A stretch of 64,000 nucleotides of DNA from positions 5,927,157 to 5,991,156 of the forward strand of contig CM022679.1 in NCBI GenBank assembly GCA_012295275.1. The letters run 5' to 3'. Both the position numbers and the translations under genes were made by a program. Source of the stretch: Chrysomallon squamiferum (taxonomy: Eukaryota > Mollusca > Gastropoda > Neomphalida > Peltospiridae). The notes beneath the pieces are model-generated. The model saw only the letters and a list, made by a program, of their open reading frames with translations, did no database searches and was not told where the DNA came from. Position 1 is the first letter of the stretch. Each line of letters opens with the position of its first letter. Positions 52,925-64,000 of the stretch are shown here, one piece after another.

Positions 52925-53155
52925 TAAATAACCCGCGTTATTCGATACCAGAGTTGCCAAACTGATTAGACACATACACTGACGTTCGAGACACGTTCCG
53001 ATCTCCGAGTGAAACCAGTCGACATCGTGTTGCATAGTTCGTCTGCAACCTATTTTGTTGTCATGTTATTTGACGTTATAAGCGACATCTGGAAACGGTT
53101 TTTGTTCATGAGGCCGCCATAGTTGCCCTACGTCAATCGGAGATTTCAAAATTAC
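52925..53155. promoter_or_regulatory. CpG-rich island with ATGGCGGC motif, possible distal promoter
   Basis: The stretch has many CpG sites. Near 53112-53119 the minus strand reads ATGGCGGC, the core of a YY1-type initiator-proximal site. It lies about 3.4 kb upstream of the start codon. An alternative first exon or an unrelated regulatory site are both possible. Confidence 0.25.
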
Positions 53156-53229
53156 TATTGTGGGTGTATAAAATTTTATTTAAAGGGTTGGCAGAAAAAA
53201 AAATATATATATTAAAAAATAAAAAAATT

Positions 53230-53230
<1 letters not shown>

Positions 53231-53279
<49 letters not shown>
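53231..53279. repeat. (AAT)n microsatellite
   Basis: Perfect AAT run. Confidence 0.95.
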
Positions 53280-53280
<1 letters not shown>

Positions 53281-53542
53281 GGTAATTCTCCCACACTTAC
53301 ATATTACACTCATTGTCATGTTCATATACATTCATGTTCATACCTTCAAAATCACACATATTACACATCACGCGCCCACTCAGTGATTATGTACGTAATT
53401 ATACACAAAAGTTCACACTCACAGTCATATAATAAATTATACATATCGATAATTTAACATGACTGACAGTAATGTCTGTAAACTTTCATGTATTTGTGGG
53501 AATATAGTTATTCCTAAAATAGAATAGAACTGTACATGCTTA

Positions 53543-53640
53543 AAAATAAATAAATAAATAAATAAATAATGATAATAATAATAAAAATTAAAAAATTTGT
53601 AAATAAATAAATGTAATAAAAATAAATAAATAAATAAAAA
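53543..53640. repeat. (AAAT)n and (AAT)n tracts
   Basis: AAAT run at 53543-53568, AAT run to about 53585 and a second AAAT run near 53619-53638. Confidence 0.85.
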
Positions 53641-54210
53641 CTAAATGCATATCATTATCACTGGTCTTGTTTTTGTTATTATTTTTGCTATATTATTTTT
53701 ATGATTAAAATTATTAATGTTATTATTATCGTAGTTGTAGTTGTTATTGTTGTTGTTGTTATTATTATTGCCAGAGGTGTTTGTTTCCTTGAACTGTTAA
53801 CAATTTTAAGCTACTGGAAATAGTTAATATTGTCCGAAATAAGATTTGATTTAGTGTGTGCCAACCTGGTGCACGTTTGACAGAAATGGTCCCTCGTTTG
53901 TGTTCAAAGGCGTTCCTCTATTGTCATGTGTTTGTACTAAAAGTGAAAAATGTTTCTTTTGACTTATTGTTTTACCAATTTACGTGAATGATAGCAAATG
54001 TTTCCTGAATCATTGAGTCTTTTCAATCAATAAACCATTGGAAACATGTTTACTGTAATTTTAAGCATTTTTATCTTGGACAGTCCATTGAGAAACTAGT
54101 CTGATAATAAAACAGACAATAAGTATCAGCGGAAAGAGTGTATATTGGCCTTAAATCTTCACAAATTTTAATTATTTATTTACTATTTTTAATTTTAATC
54201 CATATCTCTT

Positions 54211-54212
<2 letters not shown>

Positions 54213-54284
<72 letters not shown>
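54213..54284. repeat. (GA)36 array
   Basis: 72 bp of perfect GA, a purine mirror repeat able to adopt triplex (H-DNA). Ser/Leu or Arg/Glu frames over it are artefacts. Confidence 0.97.
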
Positions 54285-54286
<2 letters not shown>

Positions 54287-54621
54287 CTAGCCTAAAGCCC
54301 ACAGCTGTGAAAGGAAAAGCGGCACCCAAGCTCGACACTAATTTCCATTTAAAGAAGTCAGCCCTGCTGGAACAAGTACATTGTTTTATCGTCGGAACAC
54401 CGTACATTTAGTACCCGTGACCTTACAGTTGTCCATCTTATCAGAACTCTCCGATCACTAAGTAGCAACAAAGATTCCATCGTCGTGGTGAATTTGGGTC
54501 AAAGGTAACGACCCCGAAGCCACCTGTCTCAGTATTTTACTTGGAACTTTCACTTTATTAATTATATTAAGTTACAAAGAGTTTTCTCTGACTTTTATAT
54601 ATTGTGACAGCAAATTTAATC

Positions 54622-54884
54622 ACATTTTCGTATTTGCATATCCGGTCCAGTTTTCTTGAACGGAAATTTTAATTAATATATATGTATGTATATATATGTG
54701 TGTGCGTTTTATATATATATAAATTAGACAGAGCTTTGAAAAAAATAAAAGAATAAAATGTTTTAATTCATGGTCCTAATTTTTTTAAACTCTGTCAAAT
54801 TCCTTCAGACATATAAAACGAAAACACAACAGAATATATTAATTAAAACACAAGAAAAACTGGACCGGATATATAAAATACAAA

Positions 54885-54888
<4 letters not shown>
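54622..54888. repeat. Imperfect palindrome (foldback) of about 265 bp
   Basis: The two halves pair in order. ATCCGGTCCAGTTTTCTTG (left) meets CAAGAAAAACTGGACCGGAT (right), then TTTTAATTAATATAT pairs with its complement, then GACAGAG near 54727 pairs with CTCTGTC near 54791. Indels in the middle of each arm show it is old. It lies between two (GA)n arrays. Confidence 0.8.
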
Positions 54889-54915
<27 letters not shown>

Positions 54916-54966
54916 TGTATTTATTTATATATATTTTTTTGTTGTTGTTGTTGAGAAAAATCAAAC

Positions 54967-55076
<110 letters not shown>

Positions 55077-56129
55077 TAAAGGTAAAAATTTAAGCACACT
55101 AAATAGTTTTGTATTATCTTCGGAAGAAACCCTTGAATACAATTTAATATTAGCGCTTATTAGACGTGAAACTTATGTTTGTTATATAATGATGAAAGAG
55201 GAAACCCAGTCACAAAATGTTATATTCCACTCATTGATTAACAGCGAAGAGTTTTTTTTTTTATCTTCCATATTCCTTTGTGAACAAGTCGTAGGTCACT
55301 GGCTGGAACGAGAAATATCACACCGAGTACAGAAAGGAGTGACCCATTATGGCAGTGAATTACAGCCCGCTCCATATTATGAGATAATGATCTGTTCAGA
55401 ACATCAGTTTAGGGTCTGTTCAATGTTAGGTCAGTGTCTGTTTCGTATGTGTTACGGTCTGTGCCAAAAGTTACACATCACCTAGCTCCCAGCATGACGA
55501 CCAGTCATAAAATGACAGAATAAATTTTTATAGAAACTGTCTTCACATTCAGGTAATCTAAACAAAACAAATACGAAAAAAATATGAACACAATAACATT
55601 TTTGGCCTTTTGACAAAAGCTTGGGCAGAAATGGGATACATTTTTCGTGTTGCCAAAGCCTTTATTCTCTGAAGGACTATAATATTTTACACGTGCAAAA
55701 ACATGGCGTCGTTTCCGGAAAAACGCCAGATTTTGTTATTGCGTATTTGATTTGTATTTATCTTAGTGTTGGAAGCAAGAGAAGAGAGCTGGTTGTGATA
55801 TTTTATGATAAGCGACTCTGGAAATTGAAAAAGGAAATCCAGGATTATGTTTTAAAAGACAGTGTATGACTACTGATTGCAGTAAAATGTAAAAGTAAAT
55901 TTCGAATTCTATATTTTAATTAGGTTTCTTCCTAGTATTACTGCTATTTACTGGTAAATGTAGTCTAAGTTTCGTATTTTTATCTTTTTCAGTGTTTTTA
56001 ATCATTACACCATTCATTTATTCACTCTTTAACTAAAGTTTTCAGCAATGTAAACTCATTTCATATGGTCGGTCACTTTGATCTCTAAGGTTTGACGAGA
56101 TATAACGTAATTTGACATTTTTTTAATAC

Positions 56130-56290
56130 AGCTACTTCTACTACTGCTGCTGCTGCTACTGCAATTACTATTACTACAACTGAAACTTTTACTAAATCTA
56201 CTACAGTCATCACTGCTGTTTCTACTACTTCTCCTACAGAACAATAATTAGCACTATTACTACTACTTCTACTACATTACTACTATCATT
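56130..56290. repeat. Degenerate (ACT)n trinucleotide array
   Basis: ACT/GCT/ACA triplets. Its composition resembles the array at 46935-47086. Confidence 0.85.
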
Positions 56291-57276
56291 ATCGCTAGAG
56301 TGGTATGAAAGAAACTTTGTTGGATCATTCAGTCAGCCAATCATTTCTTTTTTCTTTGATTGTATTTTAAAGCGTGTATTTTTGTACTGCAGCGTCCATC
56401 CAGTGCGTTTCGATTAATGTCAAGCACGTCCATTTTGGGCGTTATGGCAACTTAATCCAGAACAAGAGAGAAGACTGTCTAAAACGTACAATTTTACATC
56501 ATGTACTCAAATATAAATGTCAGGTAATCAGTATTATTCGGTCAAATACGTCGGAAAGCATTATCATCAGAGCTATTATAAGTACTTTTTGTTTTATCCA
56601 AAAATAAAATCATCTGGAATCTCTTAATTTTCCTCTGCGGATGTTTCGACATTAATTTTTTTGAAGCAGACGTCATTACTTCACGCAAATACAAATAAGA
56701 ATAAGTCATCAAACAAGGTGTGAAATGTTTAACAAATAAAAGAGATTGACTTTCGTTTATATGTAAAACTCGCCAGGTATGTTCGTATGTGCTATCTTTG
56801 GAACTAATACGCATTTTTACATAATTGATAATAATGACGTCACTTTTGTATGCACGGAACGTGCGCAATTCAGTGGCGTGAAAGCTTAAACGCTACATTA
56901 GCTTCAGATATGAGATTTTCTTTCCGTGCGTAAATGAGGAAACGTTCACCTGGGAGCGTTGCACAACCGTCTCACCTGTTCCAGGTATTTGCCGTGTGTA
57001 CAACGTAACTGATAATTTATATAACAAGGGCAATTACACGCTAAATGCTAGAATTGGACGTCAGCCGAGATGGATTTGAGACAGTTGCTTTCAAATGACA
57101 GTAGAAACTGCTTTAAAGAGCACTTTATATAACAGGCACTGCAGTAGTCTGTTATTATTTACATACATACCAAATAGTTAATTTGAATTCGCATATAATA
57201 TTGTTAGGCTTTTTATCTGTCTCTCTTTCATACACACATTCTCTCTCTGATTCTCTTTCTATCTCTCACATTTAAT

Positions 57277-57381
<105 letters not shown>

Positions 57382-57916
57382 CGTAATCTCTTTGTGTTCC
57401 TCTTAGACTTGCTCTTTTCACAAATTCTCTCTCTCCCTTTCTCTCACCACCTACCTAGCTAACTATCTCAATATGTAAATTTTCTTTTCCCTTTTCTAGC
57501 GTACCAAAATCAGTTAGTTTGCTATTTTTCCATACAGAAGAATGAACTGGAAGAACTTGACAAGAGAGGATTTATAGAAGACGGTATAGGTCCTGACGTC
57601 TGAAAAGAAACACTATTAGGGTCATGACTTTGATGTGCTGCGTTGCATAGAACAACATCTGCATCTCAGATATATCACACTTAATGTGTTTAGTATATCT
57701 GTCTTTAACCATATGTAAAAACAATGTTTTCGTTTGCTTGTGGAATTGTACTGGAGGTCATTAATTGTGAGAGAATTTTGATAACGGAAGCATCTCTTAC
57801 TCTCGCGTTATCAGCGTTTCTCTTTTTCTATACGTCTTACTCTGTTATTTCGTCCTCATGTTCTCTTATATCATTCTCTTTCAGTATCAACTATCTTACT
57901 TCATGTCTCTGTATAT

Positions 57917-57918
<2 letters not shown>

Positions 57919-58000
<82 letters not shown>
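57919..58000. repeat. (CT)n array, 82 bp
   Basis: Perfect CT repeat. Confidence 0.97.
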
Positions 58001-58004
<4 letters not shown>

Positions 58005-58504
58005 CTATCTCTCCGCCTCACATTTTGTTTCTGTAAACAAGTGAAGGAGGATTTGATTATAAACTGATACTTACAAATTGTAGATAAATTTATATTTTTT
58101 ACATTTCGTTAAAACCTTCAAGAGGTTTGTTTACATCCTGTTTCAAACAAACCTGCGTACGCGCGAACTAAACATTTGGATAATATTAAAATTTAAAAAA
58201 AAAAAAGAAGAAGAAATTTAGAAAAGAAAAGATTTGTGCGCATGCTTAGAACTCGGTTCCTGGATGTTAGTCTATATATGTACGTGAGTGTACATGTATG
58301 TGTGTATGGATGTGGTTGTGTGTGGGTGTATGTGTGGAGATGGGTATGTGTGTCTGTTTAAGAAAGGATAGTCCGCCATCTTATGGATGTCTGATTAGAC
58401 TGAACACGGAGAATATTTAGGAACGCAGTGCCACAGGACAAAGTCTAAACATGACTTCACAAAAGTCAGATGCCTCTGACGAATTTAGAACGCACAACAT
58501 GCAT

Positions 58505-58625
58505 TCACCCGTACACCTATGTTACATAAATATTTACGTATGTACATACATGTATATTATGTATGTACGTATGTATTATATATTATGTATGTATGTGTGT
58601 AAATAATGTATGCATGCATGTTTCT
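58505..58625. repeat. Degenerate (GTAT)n tract
   Basis: ATGTACGT, GTATGTAT and similar tetranucleotides. Confidence 0.75.
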
Positions 58626-59194
58626 ATTAATATTTTGTTCTTCTTTTTTTTTAGTTTCATTTAAATCGCTTTGATATTCCACACACTACCAGTTGTTTTT
58701 CTATGTCCATAATGAATCGTTATTTTACTTAGCATGAAACTGACATAAACTGCAATAAATCCAAATGTCTGCCCTTGACTGAATTCATTTTGTGAATTAT
58801 TTTAATTGAGCGGATGTGAGACAGTGTCTGTGTCAAAAAAGGTGCCGGCATGCCGTACCGATAGAAGAAAAAAAAGTATTTTAATATTAAACATGAACTT
58901 TAAAGACCAACAGGTTTTTGAAATTCATTCTCTTGTCTGTTTTGCGGTTTGTGGCAAAAGATTGGTTTTACAAAACTATTATTTGCAGCTTTTCTAAGTT
59001 TATCCTTTGTTGTAGCTGCGCATTATGATCAGTTATGTCAGAGTTCCATATTGTTAATAAAATTTAATAACAGTCAAGGTTGTTATATGTAAATTTGTTA
59101 TCAGAATTTATCTTTTGTTGTAATTTAAAAGTATCAGACGAATTATTAACAAAATAACATCTTGTCAGTTTGTCATAACTTTCTAATTTTATAA

Positions 59195-59525
59195 TTTAGG
59201 TAGAAAAATAACTATTTCCCATTTCAAAATTTAAATCGGGAAATAACATTCCAATTTATAATTTAGATAGCATAATAATAACTTGCAAGCTTCTAAATAT
59301 AGGTCTCGACTATCCTGAATATGCAGGCTGCGAAGACCATCTTCAAAATGTAGTTTACGAAATGACAATTTGAAATTTCGTAATTCAGGTAACACAATAA
59401 CAACATGCAAATGTAATAACATAGGTCGCATCTTAACGACTGACAAACATTGAACAAACTGTCTTCAAGATTTAGGTCGCGAAATAACAACTAACCAACA
59501 TCATTATTTAGGTTCATCGCCCAAT
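59195..59525. repeat. Degenerate minisatellite with 35/36/51-bp units and 122-bp higher order
   Basis: A TTTAGGTCGCGAAATAACAA-like unit starts at 59195, 59230, 59262, 59298, 59349, 59384, 59420, 59471 and 59507. Successive spacings are 35, 32, 36, 51, 35, 36, 51 and 36 bp. The last part therefore repeats with a period of about 122 bp made of three sub-units. Related fragments may extend left to about 59,050. Confidence 0.85.
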
Positions 59526-59965
59526 AGCACTTTGCCATCATCAAGGGTTAGATATAGAAAACAATAAAAAGCTACATTTGCTTTCAGTCTTGACTTTAGT
59601 TCTTAGACTAATATATTTCTTGTTGCAGTTCAAACCATTTGTAATAAAAACCGATGAAGCAGATCACATGAGAGATGAAAGAGAGTCGACAAAGGGAAGA
59701 TGGTACAGGATGTGGCTCATTTGCTGTAGGTATAAAGATGGACGCCAGATCTCTGGCAGTTGGACAAATAGGCCAGCCTGCTTTTGTTTGATTGTAAAAT
59801 TTGTGGGCAAGGTCTTACAAAGGTCGGTGTTACGACCCGCTGTTCTTTGACTTACCACAAACCCTTGAAGAAAGGAATAAATACTTAGTGTTCGTCATGG
59901 CCACTGGTGACAGTTTTCTTCACTACCCAGTTAATCACCCCGTCTCACCACGAGTTAGGATGCAT

Positions 59966-59966
<1 letters not shown>

Positions 59967-60001
<35 letters not shown>
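59967..60001. repeat. Poly-A tract, 35 nt
   Basis: Perfect A run that follows about 300 bp of more complex sequence. It could mark a retroposed copy on the plus strand, but no parent or convincing target duplication was found. Confidence 0.9.
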
Positions 60002-60003
<2 letters not shown>

Positions 60004-60299
60004 ACGAATTTAGTTTTAAGGCTGCAGCACATGCAGTCGTTATTAACGTATCTCAGATTTAAGTTTCGATATGAGACGATATCAGATTTCAAAATTACTG
60101 TCAAAAAGTCCGCAAGTTTGATGTAGAACTAGGCTATCACATGGCATGTCTGATACAGATTTTGCCTACCTGTTTCTTGATATATCATATAGTGAAGAAA
60201 AGCTACCTGTCGAAAATTAACTGTTACTTGATAATTGCTAACCTATCACAGAAAAATAATTATATACTTTATAGTAGTTGTATATAAGCCAAAATAAAA

Positions 60300-60652
60300 C
60301 TTCACATGGTTAGTTTAGTGCATAACTAGAGGAATTCAAGCTGTACACGAATTGTTAGTTCAGGCATACACTAATCTACCGGCTGAAATCAAACTGAACA
60401 CGGTGTTTATTAGTGTACCAGGCTTCCATATGAAATTCAGTTGTGCACGGTTAGTGTACTAGGCTATCAGCGGAAATCAAAATGAATATACTCTTTGATA
60501 GTGTCCAAGGAACCAGCTGAAATCAAACTGTAGCCAGTCGAAATCAAGCTGTACATGGTTCGTTAGAGTACTGCTCTAGCAGCCGATATAAACATGTACA
60601 CGTTTTGTTAGTGTACTAGGCTACCAGCCGAAATCAAGCTGAACATACTGTA
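60300..60652. repeat. Degenerate minisatellite, about 45-bp unit
   Basis: GTTAGTGTACTAGGCTACCA-like starts recur near 60309, 60353, 60406, 60449, 60496, 60562 and 60607, each followed by GAAATCAA(A/G)CTG where preserved. Spacings are 43-54 bp, with one of 66. Confidence 0.85.
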
Positions 60653-60654
60653 AA

Positions 60655-60775
60655 TGGTGTATCAAGTAGTAGAGCATTATGATTGGTAATATAAATATGG
60701 CATCAAGCAGTGGAACATTATGACTTATGATGCTAAGAGAATATCAGGCAATGGAACGTTATGGTACATAGCTAA
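60655..60775. repeat. Degenerate tandem repeat, 41-bp unit
   Basis: ATCAAGCAGTGGAACATTATG-type starts lie at 60661, 60702 and 60743, exactly 41 bp apart. The repeat directly follows the 45-bp array. Confidence 0.8.
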
Positions 60776-61277
60776 TTACTGTGTGAAACAGAATACCACA
60801 GGTGGAGCAAGATAATCCAAAATGTCTGAGGCCGGAAGTGTCACGGATTTTGGAATACAAGGAGATAATCATGAGAATGGGATCCATGTCTACATACGCG
60901 AAATCCGTTTATATTTCATAGTTTTATCAAATATTTTAAAGAATTTAGTCCATGAAATTTTTGTATAATAAACCTTGCGAAAACTATAAACTGTCACTAT
61001 TTCGCTCTCTCTCGAAAAAAAGTATCTTATTTCAGAGATAGAAATGATAAAAACAATGCTATTAGTAATACAACAAGAAATAAATATTAACTCCAAATAA
61101 GTTAATCTGTGTTTACTTGGATGCGGTATATGTTATTTGTTTTTATGTGTTTTGGAGATTCTTTTTGTTTTTGTTTGTTTTTGTTTTTTAATACGACGCG
61201 GCAAACTCTTTTGGTTTATCTCTAAATCAATTGTAAAATCTTCTTACAGTGTTAAGTGTCCGTAAATTTGTCTTAAT

Positions 61278-61281
<4 letters not shown>

Positions 61282-61314
<33 letters not shown>

Positions 61315-61331
61315 AATAAATAAATAAATAA

Positions 61332-61382
<51 letters not shown>
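61282..61382. repeat. Compound poly-A, (AAAT)n, (AAT)n tract
   Basis: 31 A, then AAAT units, then a perfect AAT run at 61332-61382. Confidence 0.93.
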
Positions 61383-62381
61383 CCTTAAAATTCCAAATTT
61401 TTGATAAAACATGAATACTCATTAAAGTCTGAAATTTAAACTTTTTTGTGATTCAACTCTCGTATGATATTTATCAGCCGTGAACGCGAAAATAAAATAG
61501 TGAATTAGCTTATAATTATCATACGTATCGCATATTACCAGGTTTTATAAATAGATAAATAAATGACTTGAAAACAAGCATAAATGAGTTTCAGATTATT
61601 TAATTTTATACCGGTAATTCTTAGAAAAACGAAGGGTTATACAAATAGTGGGTCATATATGTAGTTAATTCTAGTTGTGTAAGCTAACGCTCTGGAACCA
61701 ATGGTGCCAGAAAATCGGTTTTATAATTGTATAAAGTTCATTTGCAGACGAAAATAAATATAGTAATCGCTTCTCAGTGGACACCGGAATAAAAAGGCTC
61801 CTAAGAGTTATTTCCCTTGTATTATTTAATACAATAAGAATGTAAATTGAATTTGTACACGTTTTGTAGAATAATTTTTAATAATTTATATTTGTTTATA
61901 CAGTTATCTGTATGGGTTTTAATTTATATTTGATGTTATTTAAACATAACTGGTTAAATAGAGACACTGAGATCATGTTAAAGAATTATTCGTACATGTA
62001 GTATCAACTGAGTAAATAAAATAAATCTAACACAAAAACATTTTGTATAAAAAAAATTATTATACAATTTGATTACAAAAAAATATTGTTATCAAGGATT
62101 TAGTTTGTGTGCAAACAGAAGATGCACAAAAAAATTCTTATCTCACCCATTAACTTTCAAATAAATTCAGTCAAGAAACGAAATTTCTTTTAGATATGGA
62201 AATAATTTTATGTTTTCCTTTAAAAATAAACAAAATCAGAAGTAAACAAGTTTTATTTTAATGCTATTTACAGATAACTGGATTTATGCTGCAACTGCAT
62301 GACATAGGGCTTCTTGCCAAAAAACAACATAAAAAAAAAGAACATTATGATGTAGGCATACTTATTTAATAAAAATTAAAA

Positions 62382-62442
<61 letters not shown>
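62382..62442. repeat. (AAT)n microsatellite
   Basis: Perfect AAT run of about 60 bp. Confidence 0.95.
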
Positions 62443-62445
<3 letters not shown>

Positions 62446-62835
62446 TGTTCATTCAAGTTCAGAAAATTTAAACTTTAATCCTTGACAAGAATTCTGTAAT
62501 TAACATAATTATTATGATTATATACATTTGCATATTGTGCTGCAGTTTCCTACAATATACAGATCACTAATTCTGTTACCTACAACATGTTTGCTTGATT
62601 TACAAGTTAAGAGTACACCCAAGAATTAACAAATGCTAACATATCCTAAAAATAATAACAATTTTGATTATAAATATATTCTAAAACACTTGAATGTAAA
62701 TGAATTTACTTTGATTAATGGCAAAGAAAAGCTAATAAAAACAAATTAAAAAATGAAACATAATTTTTGAAAATAATAATAATTTCCAAAAAAAATCTAA
62801 AATATTTAACACTGAAAAAAAACATTTGCTGTTTA

Positions 62836-62886
62836 ATATATATATATATATATATAAATATTAAAAAAAAAAAAAAAAAAAAAAAA
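62836..62886. repeat. (AT)n then poly-A
   Basis: AT run at 62836-62856 and 24 A at 62863-62886. Confidence 0.9.
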
Positions 62887-64000
62887 TAATATTTTACCAT
62901 AATTTTACTTAAAACAGAAAAATGTTCTGTATATAGTTTAATTATGAATTAATATATTTTAACTTATGTATTTAAAAAAGTAAATCTTTAAATATCAATA
63001 CGTATTGTCTTTTAATAAATTTCAAATATATAATGATTTAATGAGATAGAATTCACTTTATACTGTATTTTCAGCTGAAAACAAAACAAGCAATAATACA
63101 AATATACATTTTGTATTATGTAAATGGTAGAAAATATGTGGATGAATATGTATGCTTTGGGTGCACAGTAATAACGTAAAATATGTCTAGATAGAAAGAA
63201 TTAAAACTAGCTGCTATTTGTCTGACAATACAAGGACTTACTACTTACAAATATACAATAAACAGTTACAATCACATACAACTGAATAAATGAACATTAT
63301 GAATTTAATTCATCAATCAAGATGTAAAAATGCCATGCACACACACATAAAAAAAAAGAAGAAAATACCAGTACACTCATGTTGTTTGAAATTAAGCAGT
63401 ATATTTTATCACTTTATTTTTATTTTTCAATTTATACATTATTTTTAATAGCCTTTGTGTTAGTAATAATAAGAGATTTTTTAAAAATATATTTGATCAC
63501 AATTCATATGCATTTACAGTACTAATCAGTAACAAAGAATATTTTTGATAGTTTTAAATAAATAATTATAATTAATACATACTACTCAATGGTTTATTAC
63601 AATATGTTAATTAACAGAAAGTTAATCTCTAATCAGATCACTAAACAGAACAATTTAGAATTGAACTAAAACTTTTAACAAACATTAAGATATTTAATTG
63701 CATTTGTATTATTATATGGAATGTTTTGCATGGAATGTTTTGTCTGGAATGTATTTTATATACATTATATTTATATATAATTTTTAAAAGTCATTGGAGA
63801 ATAAAGACACTTTCAATAAAAATTCAAAACAATTTTTTCTACATTATAATAGAATGTGTCAAATGAAATATATTTTTCTTCTATTTATAAATAAAATATA
63901 CCACCATACCAAAAACTTGAAAACAACTGTTCTGTATAAAATACTGCACAATTTCCATAAAAAATATTTCATCTCTTTAAAATTTTGGTAATCTGGAATT

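Larger units (their letters stand above)
62201..64000. other. CpG-poor right end, no gene recognised
   Basis: AT-rich sequence with very few CpG sites, resembling the left part of the window. No exon with splice-framed coding is seen. Confidence 0.6.

Noticed and set aside
52965-52990. tRNA/SINE B-box match (GTTCGAGAC)
   Set aside because: No A-box at the required distance and no cloverleaf could be drawn. A similar lone B-box near 48,298 and a looser one near 18,970 fail the same way.
55189-55485. 98-codon plus-strand open frame
   Set aside because: No domain, repeat or splice framing was recognised.

Overview
The window is AT-rich animal DNA. Genes are split by long introns, microsatellites are abundant and the sequence falls into two CpG regimes. 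No bacterial or viral coding is visible. Long introns, dense (TTA)n, (CA)n, (TACA)n and (GA)n arrays and a regional CpG contrast would suit an invertebrate such as a mollusc, possibly a cephalopod. That placement is inference; no lineage-diagnostic element was recognised.

One protein-coding gene is supported, on the minus strand. Its start codon is at 49651 and it runs leftward past base 1, so its 3' part is missing. Fourteen coding exons join in frame to give 301 codons: a short cytoplasmic tail, one membrane span, a heptad-repeat coiled coil, a C-x-C-P-P-G linker and a Gly-Xaa-Yaa collagen domain with non-collagenous interruptions. This is the layout of a type II membrane-associated collagen with interrupted triple helix (MACIT; vertebrate types XIII, XXIII and XXV, nematode COL-99). 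Exons 3-14 lie in the first 10.9 kb. Exons 1 and 2 lie at 48.0-49.7 kb. Intron 2 between them is about 37 kb.

Layout: 1-10,900 holds the clustered collagen exons, plus a 317-bp pogo/Tigger-like MITE in intron 12. 10,899-42,470 is the CpG-depleted bulk of intron 2, with no recognisable gene, an inverted repeat at 35.8-36.3 kb, one copy of a dispersed repeat and a few base-richer islands that could be regulatory. At about 42.47 kb the sequence switches abruptly to CpG-retaining DNA. That block runs to about 62 kb and contains exons 1-2, the probable promoter and the 5' flank. The 5' flank (50.4-62 kb) shows no gene but holds three families of degenerate minisatellite, four long GA/CT arrays, a foldback sequence and many microsatellites. 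The last 1.8 kb is CpG-poor again.

The strongest observations beyond the gene are the sharp CpG boundary inside intron 2, a run of three exons with repeated I-x-[L/I]-K ends that interrupts the triple helix, the young MITE, the exon-2 splice donor fused to a microsatellite, and a minisatellite with a 122-bp higher-order period.
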